Positions 7,683 through 14,541 of a stretch of DNA of 14,541 nt are shown here, one piece after another. A program made the translations under genes and the position numbers. The stretch is from Phoronis ovalis. Lineage: Eukaryota > Phoronida > Phoronidae. The stretch spans positions 1 through 14,541 of the forward strand of contig JAOXYB010031798.1 in assembly GCA_028565635.1 (NCBI GenBank). The letters are read 5' to 3'. The stretch's first letter is position 1, and the number at the start of each line of letters is the position of its first letter. Under the pieces are notes generated by a model. The model saw nothing but the letters and a program-made list of their open reading frames with translations. It was not told the origin of the DNA and did not search any database.

Positions 7683-7860
7683 ACATTATTTATTACTTCA
7701 TGTTTTAAAGTATCTTTTGTAATAAATATCGTTTTTAAGTTATTAGTATATTGTGTCAGCATAAAACGTATTTCTGTTACTTTCGTTGTAAACTGTTATT
7801 GTAGAATTGTCTCTTTATTTTCATTGTAAACTGTTATTGTAGATGCTTAGCATTCATTGT
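7683..7860 (+). repeat. Probable LINE 3' flank with a 25-bp direct repeat
   Basis: TTTCRTTGTAAACTGTTATT followed by GTAGA occurs at 7781-7805 and 7819-7843 with one difference, 38 bases apart. It follows directly on the LINE relic and may be its 3' untranslated region or tail. No clear 3' terminus or target duplication is visible. Confidence 0.5.
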
Positions 7861-10100
7861 TGCTATACTTGGACTCAGTGATTATTGTGCAGATTATTTT
7901 ACTGTATATTAATGCCTTACAGAGGTGAATTGCAAAATATTCATGACAAAAATAGTATAAAGACATCACTATCGCATACAACCACAAGGGTATCATAAAT
8001 TAATATTTCTTAAAATGCCAAAAACAGCTTCCTAAATATTGTTTCATGCATTTGACATTCTACTGTTTCCTGCTAGTATGTTTTCCTGGGATATAGTATA
8101 GACCACAAGTCTACACCACAAAATACACACTAAATTCTATTATTTTTTTAGTAATAAATTGTTTGAAGAATATTTGCATATCATCTATAGTGTCAGAAAG
8201 AAGAGATCTTAAAATATCTGCACCAGCATAATATAAAACCCTTTAATGAACAAAAACAGCCTGCCAATCCCGCAGTGCTATTGTTTCTTAAAGTTCTCAG
8301 CCGCGTGTTTTTTGTGAAAAGTCAACCGCACAGTCTCCACATAGTATAACGCACTCTCACCGCATTATAATTACATAATTGTATAACGTTGAGAGCTGGC
8401 ATGGCCTGGTGACATATCTAGCTAGATTGACACCCACTCATTATCTATATTGCAAAATCTCAAATAATTTCCTAGTGGTACTTGTATCTCGGCATAAAGC
8501 TTTGGATATTTAGATATTATAAATACACCAATATTGCATAGAAGCTCCCTTGCATAAAATATATTTAAATGAGTCAATGGTTATATAAATTAAAAAATTA
8601 TAGTCAAATAACAGAGTCAGGTCAGTTCCTTTAAAATTATAATATGTTTTCATTATTAGTTGACATTATTCAGTGATTGTGTTATGCTTTCTTGTTACAA
8701 ATATGTTTAGAACATTTTGATGAAGAAAAAAATGTAACTTCCACTTATTATATGTAATGGATTGGTACACAGAATTGTAATCTGACATCGGCATATATAT
8801 AGCCTGTAGTGTACATGGTTGCTGTGACAGGTATAAAATCGATAACACGAGTGACAAATCAAATTGAATTGGCCATGGCGTTGCCCCATATTATAAATGT
8901 GTTTCATATTCTTAGTTACATATATACATAACTATCGCGTCGCCATACTTGCATTGTCCCGGTGAAAATAACTGTATATTTCAATGTTGAAATTTACTTG
9001 CATTGTAAAGCCATTTGTAAAGACATCTGAACTTATGGTCTTGTCATTGTGTTAGGAAATATAAGTTCAGGTTACAATTCAAGAATTCTTTATTAGGTAG
9101 AAGTGTGCATGTGTAGAATAACCTACAATTTCTTCTATTAATAATTTCATGCTGTGGACTAAACTATTTTAAACGGGATTTAAATTACACTGTGACCGGA
9201 GATAAATACGTCAAGTGTTTCTCGAAGAATCTTAGTTAATAATTAGAAATTAAAACAAAATAGACGGCGACGGTATCATATTTACAATAACAAATGTCAT
9301 CTATTTAATTTATAGTACTATTCTTTTGCCCCTCCTTATACCAACTGGTAAAAACATTGGAATACTAAATACAGTTTTTTTGCCCTTTTAATATTTTTTT
9401 AGTTTTAAATTGAAAGTAAAATCTAAACGTTTTAGTTTTGGATCATTTTATATTATGAAGGTATATGCAAATATAACACTTTTGGTGATTTGAGTGATAT
9501 TCCTAAAATCGGTGGAAAGCATTAACTTATCCGATTTTTCTTTACTACGTTTTGTTTCAAATAAATTTTCTATCATTTCAAATGTATTTTAGGAAATGGT
9601 TATTTTGTTACTGAGTCATGTGATACAATTTTTAATTTGTATCTTATTTTAAAAATTTCAAACAATATTAAAATATTTCTTGGCTCTATTTTATCATCAT
9701 TATTATGAAATAAATTAAATTAAATTTTATATGCTTAAAATCTTAAAGATACTACAGAATTACATTTATGTGTGTCAAATTCGAAGAGTGTCTTGTAAAA
9801 AAAAGGTTTAAACTTGGCAAATTTATTTCCAATTACCCTGTATTATTTTGAAAAATGTTTTCAGGTTAGAATACATACTTAATGCCTATATTATTATGAA
9901 GATGTACTCAACTTCTGAGTAATCAACTTTAATTTTTTTTGTTAACCGTTTTTCTTTTTGTACTTTTTTACATAGCTTAGGAGAAATCACCTCCACAATA
10001 CAGCATTTTCTGGCTATTTCAAACTGCTATATTAAATTGGCTGCTAGATCAAAGCAAAAACATGTTTTTCATCTATCAACTGGAGGAAATTATAACTTAG
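7861..10100. other. Long AT-rich intergenic stretch, no gene seen
   Basis: More than 2 kb without a supported gene. Short frames at 8666-8907 (-) resemble nothing known. Small direct repeats (ACTTGCATTGT at 8947 and 8996) and short palindromes (8978-8993; 9027-9036 with 9061-9070) are within what chance allows in AT-rich DNA. No tRNA, rRNA or conserved microRNA that I know was recognised on either strand. Confidence 0.4.
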
Positions 10101-10116
10101 GAAAATTTGTAAGAAA

Positions 10117-10183
10117 CATAAAATAAATAAATAAATATATAAATGTATAAATATACATACATATATTAACATTACTAATATAT
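10117..10183. repeat. ATAA/ATAC-type simple sequence
   Basis: ATAAATAAATAAATAAATAT followed by ATAAATGTATAAATATACATACATATAT: an imperfect A/T-rich microsatellite. The long minus-strand frame over it (10044-10289) is low-complexity translation. Confidence 0.7.
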
Positions 10184-10189
10184 AGTGAT

Positions 10190-11419
10190 TAATTCCTTCT
10201 AAATGGTCTGAGAAACAAAAAATCACAAAAACATGATAATAAAAATGTGACAATACAATTAGGAAAAAACAAAAGAAGCAGGCAAACAAGGCAGATACAA
10301 TTATTTTACCAGCTGCTCATACTATTTATTAAATTTTGCCTGTGTGTGCTTCAGTTCTAAACATCTGCATACCCTATTTATTTATTTTTATGCAAAACGT
10401 TTAGAGAATGCACCTTATATTTCTGCAACACTACCTAATAATGCGCTAAACATGTACAATGCGACAAACATTTGTCCCCGGAGGAGGACACGTAGACTTA
10501 CTGTAGATCCAAGTTCTTTGGAATTTTGTTTTGATTACTATTTAATTTTTTAAAATTTATTTTGATTACTGTGAAGCTCTTTTGTTGCAAGTAAAACAAT
10601 GTTCCAGCGAAAAAATGAAGCAAAAAAAATTACTGGTTTATCACCTTACAATAAATATTCCGCACGCCCTATTTGATAGTGACATCTATATTTATGAAAG
10701 AATAAGGTCATTCATATTTTTAGCGGGAAAATAATTGGATCTTATAGAGAATCACATCTTAGTAATTAAAAAGATTAATTTTAAAAATATACACAGAGCA
10801 TCTGCAAGAACTTAACACAAGTCTAGAGGGCGTTGCTATGATAACGGTGACTAAATATTTTTAGGATTTCCTTTAACATGGTGTGCGTGTTTTTGTTTTG
10901 CCATGGTATATTTTTTGGAATGCAGTTTCTACTATGGTGAAAGTTTTGTTTTACCTCGAGTCTCATACTTCTACCATTTGTTTGGCAAATGACCCCTCTT
11001 CCAAAAGCGGGAGCAAAGTACCAAAGTATGTTTGGAAATTCAAGACTCAAAGCTTAATTAATATAAACACTTAAAATAAACTTGATTAACAGCAATAAAA
11101 CGGTTTTAAATAACATTGGAAGGGCACTCAATTTTTAGTAGCCATTAAAATACAAATGTTTTCAGCAGATGAGTACGGTATTGAAATTGTTTTAATATTA
11201 CAGTAGGGCTTCAAATAGGCAATTCATAATATCCCACACAATGCTTTCAATAGGTAACCTAATTTAAGACCGTATTCTTTCATATATATGTATACTCTTA
11301 CTTAATATACAGTTTATATGCATAAGAAGAGATAGATAAAGCTAAACGGGTCAGTCGTTATAAGATTGAAAAGAACAAAGTTTAGTAATTATTAGTTATC
11401 AGACTTCAAAGAGGCACTA
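10190..11419. other. AT-rich intergenic DNA, no gene seen
   Basis: Frames of 60-80 codons at 10344-10553 (+), 10823-11050 (-) and 10883-11074 (+) have no recognisable domain. The last two are opposite strands of the same DNA. TTTTGATTACT is repeated at 10528 and 10560. Nothing else stands out. Confidence 0.35.
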
Positions 11420-11424
11420 ACCTT

Positions 11425-11475
11425 AACGTCATATGATCACTTGTATAATACGTCACAAACATATATTTATAAAGG
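11425..11475 (+). promoter_or_regulatory. Possible TATA/CRE-type promoter cluster
   Basis: Two CRE half-site-like motifs, AACGTCAT (11425-11432) and TACGTCAC (11449-11456), are followed by TTTATAAAGG (11466-11475), a good TATA-box form. About 77 bases after the TATA-like box an ATG at 11552 opens a 19-codon frame (MPLLLKQRLRLYPELTIYL) ending at 11611. If real this would be a promoter with a short upstream frame or first exon. In AT-rich DNA the motifs may be coincidental. Confidence 0.2.
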
Positions 11476-11611
11476 TCCATGACATTTTCTTCTTATGTTC
11501 AGCAACTACATCTTTCTTGAACATATCTTTTTCGATTAGAAAATATCTAAGATGCCGCTACTTCTCAAGCAACGTTTACGATTATATCCTGAATTAACCA
11601 TATATCTTTAG

Positions 11612-12127
11612 ACGTGTCCCACCCGACTCAGACTCCCTAGAGTATTGTTAAACTGTGACCAACGCCAACCGGTTTGAGTTCATGAAAAATACATTTATTT
11701 AAACCTATTGAATACTACTTGTTTTGTCGCGATAAAAAGAAAAATTACTGATTTGTAAAGTCTTTTCTAAAGAATTCAAGTTCGATTTGCATTTATTTAG
11801 AATGCCGTATATTTCATTACTTTTATATAAACACCAGTTCCCCTTATATACTGCGGCATGGAAGTGATCAGTGCTGGATCCAGGATTTTGTGTCTATCAA
11901 TATCAGTAAATATTTGAAAATTAGATATTAATAAGACGGCGTATAGGTAATGCAGAGAATGCTACTGTTACGTGCATTTTACCTGTCTGTCAAGCCCATT
12001 TTTTAAATAAAAATTTATGAAACCGAAATTAGTAGAAGCTAAGGATCTAATATATTTGATTAGGACAAATAAATGTAGGTGCAAAATTATTTATTTTTCC
12101 AAAATTATGTCTTCTATTTAAATGTAA
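11612..12127. other. Intergenic DNA, no gene seen
   Basis: All frames are short. GTGCTGGATCCAGGATTTTG at 11871-11890 resembles terminal motifs of some invertebrate DNA transposons as I recall, but no inverted partner occurs in the window. Confidence 0.3.
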
Positions 12128-12154
12128 GTGTTATTTATGCAAAATTATGTCAAA

Positions 12155-12313
12155 ATGGCGACGCTTAGCAGCACATGCATGAAGCAGCATCCTGTATATA
12201 TGCCAATACCCATCGTCTTTATAGATCAGGCTTTAGATTATGGAATGTGGAATGCTAGGATTGCTGAACTAAACAGCTTCATGACGGTAGCCACGACTGG
12301 AAACTGTTATTAA
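12155..12313 (+). CDS. Candidate small ORF, 52 codons, unknown
   Basis: The frame starts at CAAAATGGCGACG, which has A at -3 and G at +4 (good Kozak context) and also matches the YY1 site often found over start codons of animal housekeeping genes. It reads MATLSSTCMKQHPVYM and ends NSFMTVATTGNCY with TAA at 12311-12313. The TAA overlaps an AATAAA hexamer (12312-12317). The segment is less AT-rich than its surroundings. The frame is also open upstream to an ATG at 12137. No domain, signal peptide or membrane segment is evident, and I do not recognise it. It could be a small protein gene, a terminal exon or chance. Confidence 0.25.
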   Translation: MATLSSTCMKQHPVYMPIPIVFIDQALDYGMWNARIAELNSFMTVATTGNCY

Positions 12314-12317
12314 TAAA

Positions 12318-13329
12318 AAGTAGTCTGAACAGTGATTGGCTCATCAAACTTAGCTTTCAAACGATTTTTTTGCTTATAATGCTAATTCTATAAAAGCTTA
12401 GAGTGATTATGTAGTAGTGATTTAAGTATTCGGCATAAGTTATGTAATCGTACAAAATAATGTTTATGTAAATGAGTATGTTTTCGTACCATGCACAAGA
12501 TGACGCTAAAAGTGGTGAAGGGAATCAACGGTAAATCAATTTTTGATTTGTTGCATATGCCACCACAAGGACAGGGCGTGTTATTATTAATTATGAATTC
12601 CGGGAGTGAGTTATTTCTGCTAATGAAATTTGACCATCTGTTACAGTTAATGGGTTCCTTAGTAATGTGTGTACATTTATTTACATATATGTATAAAGCC
12701 TCGAGGTACAATAAAATCAAAACAATCAATTGTTTGAAACTGGTACGAAAATACACAGACACAAGAACTTTTCATATATCACGTGATATTGTAATGCAGA
12801 TAATATTTTCAACAGTTCCGCATCTTTAACTTTAAGTGCATTACGCAAAAATGCTACCAACTTTCTTAAGGTGTACGTAAATATTTTCAGAGTTCATAAG
12901 TTTTAATTAAGAATTTACGATATAGTCAGGATTAGCAAATTAAGTAATCATAATGAGAAATAAATTCCTTTTTAAGACTGCTGTTAGACTAAGAAGCGAA
13001 ATTCATCCTCAAACATAGGCTTCCTAGATGCATGCATTTTTGTTTATTGTACGTACAGCTAGTAAATAAAGCAAGCTGTGCGCGGTCCATAGTGTAATTA
13101 GGTACGTCCATCTCCGGGGATCCATCTCAAAATAAATATAATCAAATGTTATACAGAATACTATTTTAATGCAATTTATTGCAAGATATCTGTAGAGAAA
13201 TATCTTAGAGATGCTAAATATGTACGAATCAAAACAGAATTTGAAAACAAGAAAATTGAAAGGAGATTTATAAAATGCATCAAACCCCGGTGGTACTCAA
13301 GTTATTGTGAGCAGCCCAGTTGAAAATAT
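12318..13329. other. Intergenic DNA upstream of the BTB gene
   Basis: A 112-codon frame at 12491-12829 (+) overlaps a 124-codon frame on the other strand (12388-12762). Neither resembles a known family and both use AT-biased codons. The remainder up to the ~30-bp array is AT-rich and featureless. Confidence 0.35.
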
Positions 13330-13605
13330 TGGATTTGGATTGTGTACCTTTTACTTAATTTTTTTGGATTACTACTGTAAAGAAATTCAAAAATTTGGAT
13401 TGCTGCCCACTGCATACGTACCCGGGATACGTACAGTAAATACTTTTTAGGTTTGTATCCATAAATACTGAGATTTGGTTTGTATCAGTCAGTTCGCGTA
13501 AAAATTGATTGCTACTCAAATCATTTTAAATTTTTTTTATTGCTACCCTAATATTTCACAAAATTTGAATTGCTACCCTACAATTTCAAAAAATTTGGAT
13601 TGGAA
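13330..13605. repeat. ~30-bp tandem array, AAATTTGGATTGCTACCC core
   Basis: GGATT or a close variant starts near 13337, 13366, 13397, 13425, 13450, 13477, 13506, 13537, 13567 and 13597, steps of 25-31 bases. The cleanest copies read AAATTTGAATTGCTACCCTA (13561-13580) and AAATTTGGATTGCTGCCCAC (13391-13410). Middle copies are strongly diverged. The array stops about 85 bases before the BTB start codon, so it forms part of the 5' flank or 5' UTR of that gene. Confidence 0.8.
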
Positions 13606-13639
13606 TAATTCCGTGAAAATGATGACTGTAAATTTTATG

Positions 13640-13689
13640 AAGTAAACCGGAAGTCCGGTGCCGGAAGCTGATGCCATCTAGTGACAAAC
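13640..13689 (+). promoter_or_regulatory. ETS/YY1-type promoter or 5' UTR of the BTB gene
   Basis: ACCGGAAGT (13646-13654) is a perfect ETS-family site and CCGGAAGC (13661-13668) is a second, 14-15 bases downstream in the same orientation. TGCCATCTA (13672-13680) is close to the YY1 consensus on the minus strand. There is no TATA box nearby. Paired ETS sites with a YY1-like site immediately before a coding start are typical of TATA-less animal promoters. The binding is inferred from motif knowledge only. Confidence 0.5.
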
Positions 13690-13832
13690 ATGGAAGCACA
13701 AGAATGTTGTCTACTTTCTGGTCTCAGAAGTTTTTATGAGAATAAGTTATTTTCAGACTTAATTGTAGAATGCAACGGAGAAAGAATACATTGTCACAAG
13801 GCTGTTTTAGCTGCCAGTAGCCCTTACTTCAG
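13690..13832 (+). CDS. First coding exon of a BTB/POZ (Kelch-like) protein
   Basis: The exon encodes 47 full codons plus two bases. It starts at an ATG in good context (A at -3, G at +4), with an in-frame TGA at 13669-13671 just upstream. The peptide opens MEAQECCLLSGLRSFYEN and continues with LFSDLIVECNGE and HCHKAVLAASSPYF. These are the BTB signatures: an LL..L leading helix, a [F/L]xD[L/V] strand, then H[K/R]xVLAAxSxYF. The exon ends AG|GTAACC at 13832/13833, a consensus donor in phase 2; unspliced reading would hit TAA at once. The remaining BTB domain and any BACK, Kelch or other domain lie beyond the window. BTB-Kelch proteins are usually substrate adaptors of Cullin-3 ubiquitin ligases. 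Family membership is clear, the subfamily is not. Confidence 0.85.
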
Positions 13833-13940
13833 GTAACCACCGTTTGCTAAAAAACAATATACCTAGCAAAATTGCTGGTTCGAGAATCTGACTTCTAATT
13901 CTAAATCTAAGGACTCAAGTCAGCTTTGTCTTTGTGGGCG
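13833..13940 (+). other. Start of intron 1 of the BTB gene
   Basis: The GT donor (GTAACC) opens the intron. About 110 bases of unique-looking sequence follow before the tail of an antisense LINE. No acceptor for a next exon is visible before the window ends. Confidence 0.6.
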
Positions 13941-14541
13941 TGAATCAATCAGTTTATTTAACGTCAGTTTTATAACAAAGTTAACACTAGCAACAAAAGC
14001 TAATACCACTGACAATAAATACAATAAAAACAGGTTAATTAATATAAAAATGTGAAATATCACAGTTTGTAAAACTTGCATGCATTGCATTTGCAAGGAG
14101 GCTCAGTCCACGTTTAATAATATAAAATGTTTGAAATGATTATAGTTCATAGACTTAGCAGTGTTGGGTCATTGATTCCAAAGTCTGGCTCCGAGCACTG
14201 AGAATGATTGGAGACCATAGCGAACGGTGCGACACTGCTTTATGCATTGTTGATTCTTATGACGAAGATTGTAAGATGACTGTTTAGAGTTAAAAAATTC
14301 CCACATAAATGGGGGAGACAGATGATGTACAGATTTGTAGACTTTCAAAAGAATAGCCCGTTTTCTTGAGAGTTCGAGTGTTGGAATTCCAGCACGTTCC
14401 AGCAGCTGTTCATAGGTAGCGTCCCAATCTTGAAACACAAACTTGAGTGCGCAATATTGTAGTCTCAAGTTTCATAGTATTGGTCGAGCCACAAAAGTGC
14501 CACACAAGATTGCAATAGTTAAAATGTGAAATGATAAAACA
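13941..14541 (-). mobile_element. Non-LTR retrotransposon (LINE), 3' part, runs off the window
   Basis: On the minus strand the element comprises the C-terminus of its second ORF (14060-14541), then about 120 bases of AT-rich 3' untranslated region. An AATAAA at 13953-13958 is followed by CTGATTGATTCA, a short (GATT)n-like tail seen at the 3' ends of several CR1/L2/jockey-like LINEs. The 5' end lies outside the window. It sits inside intron 1 of the BTB gene in antisense orientation. It differs in sequence from the LINE relic at 7273-7682, so two families are present. Confidence 0.8.
14060..14541 (-). pseudogene. LINE ORF2 C-terminal reverse transcriptase region, broken
   Basis: From the window edge the frame reads FNYCNLVWHFCGSTNTMKLE, the conserved NYCPLVWHFC block of jockey/CR1-like reverse transcriptases. 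A one-base frameshift near 14461-14469 leads to LQYCALKFVFQDW, YEQLLERAGIPTLELSRKR, SPPFMWEFFNSKQSSYNLR and FSVLGARLWN. A TGA at 14169-14171 interrupts where LWN.LPN is expected; the same frame then continues PNTAKSMNYNHFKHF. After a second frameshift (about 14106-14130) it ends TWTEPPCKCNACKFYKL with TGA at 14060-14062. This is the W..P.C.C.AC tail known from these elements. Two frameshifts and one stop make it inactive, but conservation is high, so the insertion is not very old. Confidence 0.9.

Noticed and set aside
8978-8993. Palindrome ATTTCAA-TG-TTGAAAT
   Set aside because: Short and AT-rich, within chance expectation; nothing nearby supports a function.
9027-9070. Perfect 10-base inverted repeat CTGAACTTAT / ATAAGTTCAG with a 24-base loop
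   Set aside because: About one such match is expected by chance in a window of this size and composition; pairing does not extend in either direction.
10344-10553. 69-codon frame preceded by a TGCTTCAG acceptor-like site
   Set aside because: No family resemblance, AT-biased codons, and the acceptor lacks a convincing pyrimidine tract.
11871-11890. GGATCCAGGATTT motif resembling some DNA-transposon ends
   Set aside because: No inverted partner or target duplication was found in the window.
12388-12829. Overlapping 124-codon (-) and 112-codon (+) open frames
   Set aside because: Opposite strands of the same AT-rich DNA, no recognisable domain, and no splice or start context that favours either.
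13873-13890. GGTTCGAGAATC, a box-B-like motif in the BTB intron
   Set aside because: No box A at a suitable distance and no tRNA fold could be drawn around it.
1-14541. CRISPR arrays, operons or bacterial regulatory signals
   Set aside because: The tandem arrays are contiguous degenerate units without unique spacers, and the window has eukaryotic exon/intron and LINE features with no dense coding.

Overview
The window looks like non-coding DNA from an animal genome. It is AT-rich (roughly two thirds A+T by eye), has no bacterial-style gene packing, carries a short coding exon ending in a GT splice donor, and contains decayed non-LTR retrotransposons, a MITE and many tandem repeats. The repeat and LINE types fit a marine invertebrate, most likely a lophotrochozoan such as a bivalve mollusc. 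That placement is a judgement from the style of the repeats, not a database match.

Only one real gene is well supported. Its first coding exon (13690-13832, + strand) encodes the start of a BTB/POZ domain protein of the Kelch-like type. It is preceded by a GC-richer segment with two ETS-type CCGGAAG sites and a YY1-like site, and it is followed by a GT donor. About 110 bases into intron 1 lies the 3' end of a LINE in opposite orientation (13941 to the window edge). Its reverse transcriptase C-terminus is broken by two frameshifts and a stop codon. A second, unrelated LINE relic lies on the + strand at 7273-7682, and a tRNA-derived (SINE-like) fragment lies about 180 bases upstream of it.

The left third (about 370-4250) is dominated by degenerate tandem arrays: 370-812 (flanked by inverted arms), 905-1345, a 185-bp unit in two copies at 2432-2777, a C-rich array at 3127-3240 and a clear 32-bp minisatellite at 3850-4225. 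A MITE with hAT-like terminal inverted repeats is at 4955-5211, a fresh 70-71-bp triplication at 5406-5621, and a diverged 101-bp duplication at 6275-6476. A further ~30-bp array (13330-13605) ends about 85 bases before the BTB start codon. Four of the short arrays share a period near 30-32 bp and a common layout: an A-rich run followed by ACCC.

Between these, long AT-rich stretches (1346-2430, 5622-6274, 7860-10100, 10190-11420, 12314-13330) hold no gene I can defend. Weak candidates are an acidic C-terminal-like reading frame at 2902-3114 (-), a 52-codon frame with a good Kozak/YY1 context at 12155-12313 (+), and a TATA/CRE-like cluster near 11425-11475.
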